Part shown: positions 13,636 through 23,453 of the stretch, one piece after another
Layout: each line of letters opens with the position of its first letter
Position numbering within the stretch: the stretch's first letter is position 1
Origin: Acidobacteriota bacterium
GTDB taxonomy: Bacteria > Acidobacteriota > Aminicenantia > UBA2199
Direction of reading: 5' to 3'
Assembly: GCA_025456205.1 (NCBI GenBank)
Contig: JALOLA010000014.1
Coordinates: 1 to 39,696, forward strand
DNA length: 39,696 nt
Program-made: the position numbers and the translations under genes
The notes under the pieces: generated by a model
What the model saw: only the letters and a program-made list of their open reading frames with translations
What the model was told of the DNA's origin: nothing
Databases searched by the model: none

Positions 13636-15999
13636 TCAATTCTCCCGGCCGATGACCCGGAAGCGCCGCTCCAGGCGGTGGCCGTCCTCGTCGATGAGCA
13701 CCAACAGGTGCTCGCCGGGGGCCGGGCTCGCCGCCAGCTGGTGGAACTGGCGGGTGGCGCCCAGGTAGCGCTCGCCCAGGTGCCAGTACAGCACGGCCCC
13801 CGGGCGGCGGTGGATGGCCTCGAACACCACCTGTCCGGGCCGGCCGTCCAGGTCGACGGGGACATAGACCGCGGTCTTCAGGTCGGGGTAGACGAGGCTG
13901 ATGACCTGTCGCCCCGCCTCGGCCTGGTAAAAGCCGGCGCAATCCCTGCGGAACGGGGGCAGCGGGCGGTAGCCGGGGTGGCTGCGCCGGTAATAATACT
14001 CCTGCACCGGCGGCAATACGAACCATGGCTCGTGCACCATGCGCTGCGGCGATTCGCAGCTGGAATCGACCCGGAAGCGCCGGCCGGCGTCCAGGTGCAC
14101 CAGCTGGTGAAAGGTGCACGGCTGCTGGAAATGGCTATCGCGGGGCATGGCCACGGTAATGACCGGGCAGAGCTCGCCGGCCAGGAAACCCGAATCGCGG
14201 CAGACGCGGAGCTCCTGCAGCCAGAGGCGCGGGGGCGGGATGGTGCCGCCCGTGTCCAGCGCCTGCAGGACGTCGAACAGCACCGGCGCCGCCGTGGACA
14301 AGCCGGTCAGGTCGGGATTGCCCTCGCCGTCGGCATTGCCGGCCCAGATGCCGACCGTATACGCCGGCGTCACGCCGACCGCCCAGGCGTCGCGCAGGCC
14401 GAAGCTCGTCCCGGTCTTCCAGGCCACCCACTTGGAGGAGGAGAACTGTTTCCAGAATCCTTCCTGGTCGGGGCGGTTGACTTCGGTCAGGGCTTCCAGG
14501 GTGAGATAGGCGGCGGCAGGCCCCAGGTCGGCCAGGGGCGCCGGGCGGAGCGGCTCGTCCTGCAGCAGGCGGACCTGGCGGCGGACGATGGCATCGCCCT
14601 GGGCCAGCTGGGCCAGGCCGGCATAGAGCCCGGTGATATCGAACAAAGTTCCCTCGGCCCCGCCGAGGACAAGGGTCAGGCCATAGCCGCCGGGAGGACG
14701 GGTCAGGGTGGAGAGCCCCCATTTTTTCAGCAGGTTATAGAAGCGGGGGATGCCGAACTGCTGGAGCATGCGGATGGCGGGAATGTTCAGCGACCATGCC
14801 AGGGCGTCGCGCGCCGGCACGGCGCCGCGGAAGCGGCGGTCGAAATTTTCGGGCACGTAGCCGGCGAAGTGCACCGGCGTGTCGGCGAGCAGGGTCGCCG
14901 GCGTCAAGCCTCCCTCCTGGAGCATGGCGGCATAGAGGAATGGCTTGAGGATGCTGCCGGTGCTGCGCGGGCTGCGCACCAGGTCCACGTCCTGCCCGTG
15001 CTCGGCCCCGGCGCGGCTGACGTTGCCCGCGTAGGCCACGACCGTTGCCTGGCGGTTGTCGACCACCAGCGCCGCCAGGTTGCGGATGTTGCCGCGCAGC
15101 AGCCGCTCGCCGTTGGCCTGCACGATGCGGTTCAGCGTCTCCTGCAGTCCGGCGCGGATGAAGGTCGGGAACAGCCTTCCCCTGCCGGGCCGCGCGGCCA
15201 GGGTGTCCAGCAGGTGCGGCGCCAGCCGCGGCAGCGGGCGCGCGCCGGCGGGCAATGGCTCGGCCCGCGCCAGGTCGCACTCCAGGGGCGAGAGGAATTT
15301 CCGCTGCAGCAGGCGTCCCAGCAGCCGGTCGCGCTTGGCCTTGAGCTGCCGGCGCCGTCCCGCACCGGCGACCAGCTTTGGATCGTTGGGCAGGACCGCC
15401 AGGAATGCCGCTTCGGCCCAGCTGAGGGCCTCGGGGCCGCGGTTGAAGTAAAGCCAGGCGGCCGCGTCGATGCCGACGATATTGCCGCCGAACGGGGCGT
15501 TGGCCGCGTGCAGGTCCAGGATCTCCTTTTTCGAGCGCGAGAGCTCGAGGCGCAGGGCCAGGAGCATCTCCATGAGCTTCTCCCGGTAGGTGCGCCGGGG
15601 ATTGCCGCGCGAGATGCGCACCACCTGCATGGTCAGGGTGCTGCCGCCGCTGACCACGCTGCCCTTGCGCATATTCGCCAGCATGGCACGGGCGATGGCC
15701 CGCAGGTCGACGCCGCGATGGCGGTAGAAGCGGCGGTCCTCGTACTGCAGCAGGGCCTGGAAGAAGCGCCGCGGCACCGCTTTCATCCGGGGAAAACGCC
15801 ACTGCTCGTCGGCGGCCAGGCGGGCGCCGAGCAGCCGGCCGTCGGCGGAGAACAGCACCGGCGACAGGTCATTGTTGAAAAGGCGGCGGGGCTTCGTCCA
15901 CCAGCCCAGCAGGACCAGCAGCAGGACGCCCCCGCCCAGGAGCAGGAGCGCCTTGCGCCGGCGGCGGATGAACGCTCTCAGCGGACGATCTCCACCCAT
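13636..15999 (-). CDS. pbpC: Penicillin-binding protein 1C
   Basis: A 787-residue bifunctional peptidoglycan synthase of the PBP1C type. An N-terminal helix (residues 17-33) anchors it in the inner membrane. The glycosyltransferase domain has EDRRFYRHRGVD with catalytic Glu87 and GGSTLTMQVVR. The transpeptidase domain has SILK (Ser349, Lys352), SLN (403-405) and KTG (528-530), all intact. The C-terminal part from about residue 690 is the BiPBP_C-like domain of PBP1C. Its ATG overlaps the end of the alpha-2-macroglobulin gene by 22 bases, the usual yfhM-pbpC arrangement, in which PBP1C is thought to repair the wall when the macroglobulin traps proteases. Confidence 0.93.
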   Translation of the reverse strand: MGGDRPLRAFIRRRRKALLLLGGGVLLLVLLGWWTKPRRLFNNDLSPVLFSADGRLLGARLAADEQWRFPRMKAVPRRFFQALLQYEDRRFYRHRGVDLRAIARAMLANMRKGSVVSGGSTLTMQVVRISRGNPRRTYREKLMEMLLALRLELSRSKKEILDLHAANAPFGGNIVGIDAAAWLYFNRGPEALSWAEAAFLAVLPNDPKLVAGAGRRRQLKAKRDRLLGRLLQRKFLSPLECDLARAEPLPAGARPLPRLAPHLLDTLAARPGRGRLFPTFIRAGLQETLNRIVQANGERLLRGNIRNLAALVVDNRQATVVAYAGNVSRAGAEHGQDVDLVRSPRSTGSILKPFLYAAMLQEGGLTPATLLADTPVHFAGYVPENFDRRFRGAVPARDALAWSLNIPAIRMLQQFGIPRFYNLLKKWGLSTLTRPPGGYGLTLVLGGAEGTLFDITGLYAGLAQLAQGDAIVRRQVRLLQDEPLRPAPLADLGPAAAYLTLEALTEVNRPDQEGFWKQFSSSKWVAWKTGTSFGLRDAWAVGVTPAYTVGIWAGNADGEGNPDLTGLSTAAPVLFDVLQALDTGGTIPPPRLWLQELRVCRDSGFLAGELCPVITVAMPRDSHFQQPCTFHQLVHLDAGRRFRVDSSCESPQRMVHEPWFVLPPVQEYYYRRSHPGYRPLPPFRRDCAGFYQAEAGRQVISLVYPDLKTAVYVPVDLDGRPGQVVFEAIHRRPGAVLYWHLGERYLGATRQFHQLAASPAPGEHLLVLIDEDGHRLERRFRVIGREN

Positions 16000-18900
16000 T
16001 TCCCGGTGCTGTTGGCGTGGAATTCCGCGTCATACATCGATTCCACGCTGATGCCCGGCTGGTAGAAGCGGCCGCTGTAGGAGGCGTTGAGCATGACGAC
16101 GAACGTTTTCTTGGCACCCGCGCCCAGACTGAAGTAGGTGTATATGCGGTCGTCGCGCACGTCCTGGTAATCGTAATAGCCGGCCCCCGGCTCGTCGGTG
16201 AAGAGGCGCGGGTTGGATATCTGGCAGCCGGTGGGGACGAGGTGGGTCAGGGCCAGGTTGTTCAGCGCGACCTTGCTGAGGTTGGTCACGCTGATCACCA
16301 CCTTCAGGTCGCTGCCCTGGGCGATGCGCGCCGGGTCGACGGCATTGTCTTTGGCATCGCGATAGGCCACGTCCAGGCGCAGGTTGTTCTCGTGGGCGCT
16401 CTCGGCGCCGGCGGCGGGAATGCCGGAGACATACGCAGTCAGGTAAAGAGTGGCCTGGCCCGGGTTCACCACCCGCAGCGTGCGCTCCGCGGCAGGGAAG
16501 GGGGAGAAGACCTGCTGGGAGAATGGGACCGCGGCTTCCACCTCGCGGGGCGATTCGCCGTCCCAACCCAGCCGGAAGCGGAACGGCCGGGTGGGCGAGC
16601 CCCCATAGTAGGCGGCCACAGCCATGAGGCCGTAGGCGGTCTCCTGGGTGGAATACCAGGCATCGGAGGCCATGGCCGCCACGATCTCGTCAAGCAACTT
16701 CTTGGCGCGGCCGGGCTGGCCCATGTGCACCAGGGTGCGCACCATGACCGCCTTGTCGCGGAATTCGGAGCCGAAGGTGCGGCGGTCATCACGGTACTTC
16801 GCGACCTGCCAGTTGCATTTGCGCAGCAGGTCCTCGGCGGCCTCGCCCTGGCCGCAGGCCTGGAAGGCTCCGGCCAGCAGCACGGCGGTGGCGCTCTCCA
16901 GCTCGGGGGTCTCCCGCAGGCGGTTCATGGCCCCCAGGTCGGGCGCCCCGGCCTGCGCCAGCGTGAACAGGCGGAAGGCCTGGACCAGCCGGCCCTGCTC
17001 GGGACCCGCGGTCCAGGAATTGGCCTGCGCCTTCTGCTGCTTCTTCCACAGGTCGAGCATGCCCGCCGGCACATGGTAGCCCAGGCGCGCCGCTTCGACC
17101 AGGAAATAGCCGGCATAGGAGGAGGTCCACTGGTGAACCTCGTACTCTCCAGGCCAGTACGAGAAGCCGCCGCTGGGCGCCTGGAAGCCGCGCATCTTCT
17201 CGATGGCCGTAGCGATGAAATTCTCCAGCCGCTTCAGCTGCCCCGGGTCAAGCTTGACCAGGTATTTCAGGTATAACTGCGGGAATGCCGTGGACAGCGT
17301 CTGCTCCAGGCAGCCGTGGGGATACTGGATGAGGAACTGCAGCCGCTTCTGCAGGTTGAAGGGAGGCAGCATCGAGAACTCCAGGGTCACGTCGTTGGTC
17401 CCCTTCAGCCCGAAGGCCCGGACCGGGATCTCCTTGGACGCGCCCGGTCCCACTTCGGCGCGGAGCGTCTCCGTGATCCTGGGGTTGGCGGCCAGCACGG
17501 GAATGGCGATGCGGCTTTCGGCCTTGTGCATGCCGCTCACCGCCTTGACATGGACGGAGCCTTGGCCGAGGGCCGCGGTCGCGGCCATGGGAAAGGAAAC
17601 GATGATGTCGCCCGGCCTGGCGAACTCAACGGTCTTGATGCGCGGGCCGTCGATGCGCAGGCTCGCTCCCGGCTCGACCTGGACCTGCACCTTGCGGATG
17701 TCGGCACGGCTGACGAACACCGACACCGGCAGGTCGAACTGCTCGCCCGGCCGCACCACCCGCGGCAGGGTGGGCAGGATCATCAGGTCCTGGCGCACCG
17801 GCACCGACTTTTCCGCGACGCCAAAGGCGCCGTCGCGGCCGGCCACGACCATGACCCGCACCGCGCCGATGTACTGCGGCATCTTGAACCGGTGCTCCGC
17901 GGTCTTGCCGGCTTCCAGGGAAAAGGGGCCGGCGAAGATCACGACGGGCGGGAAGCGCTTCTGTTTTTTCTCGGCGCCCGTCCCCGTGCCCTCCTCGTCG
18001 CCGCCGAGCGCCAGCAGGCGCGAGAGATCGGCGCCGTAGGCCTCGGCCACGTCATCGAACAGGTCCCAGGTGAGGACGCCCAGCGCCTCGCGGCTGTAGA
18101 AGCGCTTGCGCAGGTCGGGGGCGGCATAGCGCGTCAGGCCCAGCAGCCCCTCGTCGACCACGGCCAGCGTGTAGGTCATGGCCCGCCCCGTTTTTTCCGT
18201 CACGGCCACCTTGAAGTCGGCCATGGGCTTCAGCTCGTCGGCCACCCTGACCAGCGGCTCCAGCCGCGTGCGCGGATCCTCCACCATGACCGGGATCACC
18301 CCGTAGAGGCGGATGGGCGTGTCGCTCTTCTTGCCCGAGTGCGGCTGCAGCAGGGTGACGTGCACATAGATGTTGGGGCTCATGCTCGCGTCAAGGTCGA
18401 TGGTAAAGCGGTTCTCGCCGGCCTGGGTGCTCACCCACATCTGCCTCAGGACCCTCGAGTTGCTCTCCAGCGACACCAGCGCCCGGCCCTGCGGGGCGTC
18501 GGGAAGGAAGATGGTCGCCTTTTCCCCCACCCTGTAGCGCTCCTTGTCGGCGCTGAAATTCAGCCGCGTGGCGCCGCTGCCCTTCTCCTCGCGGGCACGG
18601 CCGGCCCAGCCCGGCCAATCGATGTAAATGGCCTGGCCGGCGGCATGGCCGCTCTGCGGGTCGACTACGCGCACCAGGTAGCGGCCCCACTGCGGGTACT
18701 TGACCTGGAATTTCCATTGCCCGAGGCCCTCGCGCGTAGCCACCTCGCCCTTGAGGACGGGCACGTGGCTGGTGTTGGCGACGTATTGGGCCAGGGAGTC
18801 GCCGCTCTTGTCCCACCACCACTTCCATTCGACCTTGTACAGGCTGACCTCCAGCCGGTCGCGGGACAGCGGCCGTCCTTCGGCATCGACGGTGACGATC

Positions 18901-21500
18901 TGCAGCAGGTGGTCGCGGTCGGTCAGCAGCATGCCGCGGGCCTCGTCGCCCTTGGGCACCTGGATGCCCACGAAGCTCTTGTAGGGGTAGAAGGGCAGGG
19001 TGAGCACGTCGCTGGAAAAGTCCCCGCTCTCCTCGAAGACGCGGAGCATGAACGTGGCGTCCATCATGCCCGGGGCCGCCCCCTCCATTTCGAGCTGGAT
19101 GGGAAAGCGGGCGCGGCCCTCGGCGTCCAAGCGGGCCTCGACGACCTGCTGCTCCGACGAGGCGACCTCGCGGGCGGGGTCATCGAAGACAAACCCGGGC
19201 CAGCGCGCGAAACGGGTGGGCCGCTGCGCCAGGCGCACCTTGGCGTCGAACTGCAGGTTGGCGGCCACGGCGCCGTGCAGCCACTGGCTGCTGATGGCGG
19301 CCGCCAGCGGCTGGCCCGCCAGGACCTTGTCGCCGCCCGGCTGGAAATCGATCTTGAGGCGGTTGGGCACCACCGTCTCGATCTTCACGTTCTGCTCGAA
19401 CACGAGCCCGCCGACAAGCACCTTGGCCTTCCAGTTGCCGGTCAGCGCCGACTCGGCCGTGCGGATGCGGAACGAGTGGAATGCGTCCAGCGAGCGGTCC
19501 GGCTTGCCGGAGTGGATCAGCTGGCCCTTGGGGTTGTACAGCTCGAGCAGCACCGGGTGCGCCCCGGGCAGGACGCGCTCACGGTCGAAGAGGACGAAAG
19601 TAAGATGGAGGTCGTCGCCCGGGCGCCAGACCCCGCGCTCGCCATAGATGGCCCCCTTGATCCCCTTCTGCACCTTCTCGCCGCCGACATCGAAATGGCT
19701 CGTGGCCAGGGCGCCGTCCTTGCTCAGGCGCAGGTAGCCCCGGTCCCGGTTGTGCTGCGCCTCGATGAAGAAGGGCTGGGCGGGGAGCTTGAGGGTGAGG
19801 AAGCCCGAGCCGTCGCTGCTGCCCTCGGCCAGCAGCTGGTTCTGGAAGTTGAAGGCCTTGACGCGCACGCCGGAAAGGGGCTCGGCACTGCGGATGTCGC
19901 TGGTGACCACGCGCAGGTCGAGATCGCCGCCGAGCTTGGCCACCAGGCCGATATTGGAGGCTAGGAAATTGCGCGCCTGGACCGCGTTCTCGTTGAAGCG
20001 GGGATTGTAGTAGGCGTCCTTGCAGGGATCGCTGCGATCGGCCCAGCCGTCCCGGCCTTCCTGGTAGTAGTACTCATAGGAATAGTCCCAGTTGGAAAAA
20101 TCGCGCCAGGAGGCGTCGTCCTGGTTCTGCAGGGCGGGCTCGAGGACCGGCTTGTCGCTGTTGCTGCAGGGGAACACCGAGTTGCCGCGGTTGAAGGAGA
20201 GGATGATGCGGAACAGGCTGCCCGGGTTCTCGCCCAGGAGCCGGGTCACGTCCAGGCTGTAGCGCCGCCAGTTGGCCGTGTCCTCGGCCTTGTCGGAGAG
20301 GGAAACGGTCTTGCGCCACAGGAAGCGGCCGACCAGCGCGAGGTTCTCCTTGCCTTCCAGGTTGTTCTGCTGGAAGAACTGCGCCATGTTGTTGCTGAAG
20401 ACCTGGAACGCGGTCACCTGGACCGAGCGCAGGCTCACGGCCTCGAAGGGCACGGTCAGCCGGTCCTTGTCGGGGAGGATGATGCCCTGGCCCACAAAGC
20501 GCACCTGCGGCGCGAGGCGCTGGAAGGCGACCGTGCGTGCCAGGCGCTTCTCCAGCCGCCGGTCGTTGAAGTTGCGCACGCCGGGGTTGACGACGACCTC
20601 GAGCGAGCCGTCAAAGCCCTTGGCCGAATACACGCGCACCACGTTGTTGTCGATCTCGAAGGTGGGCTCGTGGCCGGCGATGGTCACCAGCCCGCGCAGG
20701 TTCTGGTTCTTTTTAAGCGGGTCGGAAAAGCGCAGCAAAACGCTGGTGGCCGGCTCGAGCACCGCCTCGGCATCCATGAGCTCGAACTGCCCCAGTGAGG
20801 GGACGTCGACCTGGCGCGAGCCCTGCTGCTCGGCCCCGACCGGGGCACCGTCCCATTGCAGCTCGACGCGGCTCGGCTGCTCCAGGCGCTGGACGGTCTT
20901 GACCACGAAGCTGTGGCTGCGGCCTTCATTCTCGTGCGCCCACTCGACGGACAATGCCTTGCCCTCCTGCCGGGCCGAGAGGATCTTCCTGACGGCGACG
21001 CCGTCCTGGCTGTCGCGCGTCGTCAGCACGCCGCGCAGGAGGAACTGGTTGGGCGATACCTCGTTGAGCGGCGTAAGCCCTTCCAGGTCGATGGCCAGCG
21101 ACTCGCGGATCACCGAGAATGCGAACTCGAAGCGCGCGTACGCCCGGGGCAGGTCCATGAACTTGCGGACATGCAGCACGGCGCGGTAGCTGACCCCCGG
21201 GGCCAAATCGCGCTCCGGGGTGAAGACCAGCTCGCGGGGCGACTTCCATTTGCTCTTGCCGGCCAGGGCGGGGCTGAATTCCAGGTAGCCCTCGAGCTCG
21301 GCGGGGTCCTGGCCCTCGCTGCCGACGTTGTTCACGAAGAGGACGCGGATGGGGGCCCGGCGCGATATGTCGCCCGAGGTGAAGGCGCTGATATGGCGGT
21401 ACCACTCCTGGGCCTGCGGCGGCTTGGCCTTCTTGCAGGATGCCTGGAAGAATGAAAGCAGCACCAGCAGCGATATGAGGATCGATCCTGACTTTTTCAT
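15978..21500 (-). CDS. Bacterial alpha-2-macroglobulin with thioester
   Basis: A very large 1840-residue protein of the bacterial alpha-2-macroglobulin family (E. coli YfhM is about 1650). The N-terminus (MKKSGSILISLLVLLSFFQA followed by SCKK) is a lipoprotein-like signal; Cys22 would carry the lipid, although Gln at -3 is unusual. It would act in the periplasm as a protease trap. The thioester motif is present: HGCLEQ, with Cys1397 and Gln1400, within a helical domain (about 1370-1650). A central macroglobulin segment has GERGVWRPGDDLHLTFVLFD (MG2-like) near residue 620. A final beta domain ends in GKWVEIVR. AGGAGGGCGC precedes the ATG. The upstream 21501-21560 is AT-rich and may hold its promoter. 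PBP1C is encoded in the same operon. Confidence 0.93.
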   Translation of the reverse strand: MKKSGSILISLLVLLSFFQASCKKAKPPQAQEWYRHISAFTSGDISRRAPIRVLFVNNVGSEGQDPAELEGYLEFSPALAGKSKWKSPRELVFTPERDLAPGVSYRAVLHVRKFMDLPRAYARFEFAFSVIRESLAIDLEGLTPLNEVSPNQFLLRGVLTTRDSQDGVAVRKILSARQEGKALSVEWAHENEGRSHSFVVKTVQRLEQPSRVELQWDGAPVGAEQQGSRQVDVPSLGQFELMDAEAVLEPATSVLLRFSDPLKKNQNLRGLVTIAGHEPTFEIDNNVVRVYSAKGFDGSLEVVVNPGVRNFNDRRLEKRLARTVAFQRLAPQVRFVGQGIILPDKDRLTVPFEAVSLRSVQVTAFQVFSNNMAQFFQQNNLEGKENLALVGRFLWRKTVSLSDKAEDTANWRRYSLDVTRLLGENPGSLFRIILSFNRGNSVFPCSNSDKPVLEPALQNQDDASWRDFSNWDYSYEYYYQEGRDGWADRSDPCKDAYYNPRFNENAVQARNFLASNIGLVAKLGGDLDLRVVTSDIRSAEPLSGVRVKAFNFQNQLLAEGSSDGSGFLTLKLPAQPFFIEAQHNRDRGYLRLSKDGALATSHFDVGGEKVQKGIKGAIYGERGVWRPGDDLHLTFVLFDRERVLPGAHPVLLELYNPKGQLIHSGKPDRSLDAFHSFRIRTAESALTGNWKAKVLVGGLVFEQNVKIETVVPNRLKIDFQPGGDKVLAGQPLAAAISSQWLHGAVAANLQFDAKVRLAQRPTRFARWPGFVFDDPAREVASSEQQVVEARLDAEGRARFPIQLEMEGAAPGMMDATFMLRVFEESGDFSSDVLTLPFYPYKSFVGIQVPKGDEARGMLLTDRDHLLQIVTVDAEGRPLSRDRLEVSLYKVEWKWWWDKSGDSLAQYVANTSHVPVLKGEVATREGLGQWKFQVKYPQWGRYLVRVVDPQSGHAAGQAIYIDWPGWAGRAREEKGSGATRLNFSADKERYRVGEKATIFLPDAPQGRALVSLESNSRVLRQMWVSTQAGENRFTIDLDASMSPNIYVHVTLLQPHSGKKSDTPIRLYGVIPVMVEDPRTRLEPLVRVADELKPMADFKVAVTEKTGRAMTYTLAVVDEGLLGLTRYAAPDLRKRFYSREALGVLTWDLFDDVAEAYGADLSRLLALGGDEEGTGTGAEKKQKRFPPVVIFAGPFSLEAGKTAEHRFKMPQYIGAVRVMVVAGRDGAFGVAEKSVPVRQDLMILPTLPRVVRPGEQFDLPVSVFVSRADIRKVQVQVEPGASLRIDGPRIKTVEFARPGDIIVSFPMAATAALGQGSVHVKAVSGMHKAESRIAIPVLAANPRITETLRAEVGPGASKEIPVRAFGLKGTNDVTLEFSMLPPFNLQKRLQFLIQYPHGCLEQTLSTAFPQLYLKYLVKLDPGQLKRLENFIATAIEKMRGFQAPSGGFSYWPGEYEVHQWTSSYAGYFLVEAARLGYHVPAGMLDLWKKQQKAQANSWTAGPEQGRLVQAFRLFTLAQAGAPDLGAMNRLRETPELESATAVLLAGAFQACGQGEAAEDLLRKCNWQVAKYRDDRRTFGSEFRDKAVMVRTLVHMGQPGRAKKLLDEIVAAMASDAWYSTQETAYGLMAVAAYYGGSPTRPFRFRLGWDGESPREVEAAVPFSQQVFSPFPAAERTLRVVNPGQATLYLTAYVSGIPAAGAESAHENNLRLDVAYRDAKDNAVDPARIAQGSDLKVVISVTNLSKVALNNLALTHLVPTGCQISNPRLFTDEPGAGYYDYQDVRDDRIYTYFSLGAGAKKTFVVMLNASYSGRFYQPGISVESMYDAEFHANSTGKWVEIVR

Positions 21501-21626
21501 GCGCCCTCCTTTGCAAAGGGAAAATATAGCATAAAGATAAAAAAATATCTTGAACGCCGTTGCCGGGCACGGCCCGGGCCGGGGATTGCGGCGGCGGGCC
21601 TCTCTGCCATTTCTTGCCCGGGGGGG

Positions 21627-21655
21627 TTGATTTTTGTTTTGATTTTGGTTATAGT
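21627..21655 (+). promoter_or_regulatory. Strong sigma-70 promoter of the HU gene
   Basis: TTGATT (21627-21632), 17-base T-rich spacer, TATAGT (21650-21655). Both boxes match 4 to 5 of 6 consensus positions with optimal spacing. The start would be near 21662, giving a leader of about 57 bases. Confidence 0.7.
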
Positions 21656-21718
21656 GCCGCCGATGATCGTGGAGAGGAAAGGTTTTCCACGAATAAATTC
21701 AAACAAGGAGATGAGCGA

Positions 21719-22000
21719 ATGTCAAAAGCAATGACCAAGGGACAGATCGTGACCGGAGTTGCAGAGAAGGTCGGGATCACCAAGAAGCAGGCCGGGGAAG
21801 CCATCGACATGCTGGCGACCATGGCCTACAAGAACGCCAAGAACGGCTTCACCGTTCCCGGCCTGGGCAAGCTCGTGCTGGTGAACCGCAAGGCCCGCAT
21901 GGGCCGCAACCCGGCTACCGGCGAAGCGATCAAGATCCCGGCCAAGCGCGTCGTCAAGTTCCGCGTCGCCAAGGCCTGCAAGGACGCCATCCTCGGCTAA
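21719..22000 (+). CDS. HU/IHF-family DNA-binding protein
   Basis: Start at 21719 (MSKAMTKGQIVTGVAEKVGI) behind AAGGAGATGAGCGA; the longer frame upstream lies in promoter sequence. The product is 93 residues, normal for HU. It has the helical dimer part (KKQAGEAIDMLATMAYKNAK), the beta saddle (GFTVPGLGKLVLVNRKAR) and the signature GRNPATGEAIKIPAKRVVKF with the Pro that inserts into the minor groove. It is a basic nucleoid protein that bends DNA. The gene has its own promoter and a terminator right after it, as expected for a highly expressed single gene. Confidence 0.93.
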   Translation: MSKAMTKGQIVTGVAEKVGITKKQAGEAIDMLATMAYKNAKNGFTVPGLGKLVLVNRKARMGRNPATGEAIKIPAKRVVKFRVAKACKDAILG

Positions 22001-22033
22001 GCCCGGATCGTTCCCCGATCGACTCGGCAGCAA

Positions 22034-22069
22034 AGGCCGCAGCCGTCTGGCTGCGGCCTGTTTTTTTTT
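22034..22069 (+). terminator. Rho-independent terminator after HU gene
   Basis: Perfect 11-bp stem: AGGCCGCAGCC (22034-22044) and GGCTGCGGCCT (22049-22059), loop GTCT, then G and nine T (22061-22069). It separates the HU gene from trkA, whose ATG is only 19 bases further on. Confidence 0.92.
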
Positions 22070-22088
22070 GTAGGAGCACGCGATCCCC

Positions 22089-23438
22089 ATGGGCTTGAAC
22101 ATCGTTCTTCTCGGCCTCGGCCAGGTCGGCTCCCACCTGGCCAAAGTATTGTCGCGCGAAAACCATGATATCGTCGCCATCGACAGCGACCCTGGCCGTT
22201 CCCGCGAGGCCGATGAAAATCTGGACATCAAGGCCCTTCACGGCCAGGGCTGCGATCCCCGCCTTCTCGAGGAAGCCGGCATCGCACAGGCGGACATGCT
22301 GATCGCCGTCACCGGCAACGATGAATTGAATGTCCTGGCCTGCGGCATGGCCGCACGCTACGGCGTGAAGCAGAAGATCGCCCGCATCCGCAATCCCGGG
22401 TACTTCCATCGCCCGCCGCGCTTCACCTTCGCCGACTGGGGCGTGGACCTGGCCATTCATCCGGAGCTCGAGACGGCCCGGGAGATCGTGCTCCTCATCA
22501 AGCGCAGCGCGGCCACCGACGTTCTGGAATTCGCCGATAACCGCGTCCAGCTCATCGGCATCCGCATCGACGCCACTTGCCCCCTGCTGCATAAAACCCT
22601 GGAGGCGATCGGCCGGGAGTTTCCCGACAAGGTCTTTCGCGTGGTGGCCATCCTGCGCGGGCTCGTAACCATCAGCCCCGCGGGCAGCGATATCCTGCTC
22701 AACCGCGACCAGCTGTTCATCGTCGCGGCCAGCGCCGACATCCCCGCGATCATCGCCCTGATGGGCAAGTCCGAGGAGAAGCTGCAGCAGATCATGATCC
22801 TCGGCGGCGGCCGGGTCGGCCGGGCCACCGCCGGGCTGCTCGATCAGGAAAAGGACCTGGCCATCAAGCTGATCGATTCCGATATCGACCGCACGCAAAC
22901 GCTGGCCGACGAGATGAAACGCACCCTGGTCATCCACGGCGACGGCCGCGATTTCAACCTCCTCGCCACGGAGGGCATTCTGGAGACCGACGCCCTGATC
23001 AGCGTCACCGACGACGAGGAGACCAACATCCTGACCAGCCTGCTGGCCAAGCACTTCGGCGTGACCAAGACCATCGCCCTGGTCAATCGCCGCGAATACC
23101 TGTCACTGATGGCGCCCATCGGCGTCAATGCCGCCGTGAACACGAACCTGGTCACCTCGAACGCCATCCTGCGCCTCATCCGCCGCAAGGATGTTGTCTC
23201 CCTGGCCACGCTGCCGGGCCTCGACTCCCAGGCCGTCGAGTACATCGCCCATGCCGACTCGCGCATCACCCGCAAGCAGCTGACCCGGATCGATTTTCCC
23301 CGCGGCGCCATCGTGGGCGCCATCACCCGCGGCGACCAGGTCATCATCCCGATCGGCGGCACGCGCATCCAGGCGGACGACCACGTGATCGTATTCTCCC
23401 TGCCCCAAGCGCTGCCCGATGTCGACAAGCTTTTTTAA
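22089..23438 (+). CDS. trkA: TrkA potassium uptake regulatory protein
   Basis: A 449-residue peripheral protein with two RCK units, each an NAD-binding Rossmann fold (RCK_N) plus RCK_C. The first begins MGLNIVLLGLGQVGSHLAKV with AIDSDPGR at the ribose-binding acid; the second begins near residue 235 with QQIMILGGGRVGRATAGLL and LIDSDIDR. This double-unit length is normal for TrkA of E. coli type. It forms a ring on the cytoplasmic side of TrkH and gates potassium flow in response to nucleotides. trkH follows after 15 bases. No promoter is visible between the HU terminator and this start. Confidence 0.95.
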   Translation: MGLNIVLLGLGQVGSHLAKVLSRENHDIVAIDSDPGRSREADENLDIKALHGQGCDPRLLEEAGIAQADMLIAVTGNDELNVLACGMAARYGVKQKIARIRNPGYFHRPPRFTFADWGVDLAIHPELETAREIVLLIKRSAATDVLEFADNRVQLIGIRIDATCPLLHKTLEAIGREFPDKVFRVVAILRGLVTISPAGSDILLNRDQLFIVAASADIPAIIALMGKSEEKLQQIMILGGGRVGRATAGLLDQEKDLAIKLIDSDIDRTQTLADEMKRTLVIHGDGRDFNLLATEGILETDALISVTDDEETNILTSLLAKHFGVTKTIALVNRREYLSLMAPIGVNAAVNTNLVTSNAILRLIRRKDVVSLATLPGLDSQAVEYIAHADSRITRKQLTRIDFPRGAIVGAITRGDQVIIPIGGTRIQADDHVIVFSLPQALPDVDKLF

Positions 23439-23453
23439 GCGGATGAGACCGTC

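Noticed and set aside
13543-16065. 840-codon plus-strand frame opposite pbpC
   Set aside because: Lies antisense to a PBP1C with all catalytic motifs; composition is Gly/Ala/Arg/Gln-rich with no recognisable domain. A high-GC shadow frame.
17316-19964. 882-codon plus-strand frame opposite the alpha-2-macroglobulin gene
   Set aside because: His/Gln/Gly-rich antisense of a recognised protein; no start context or domain.
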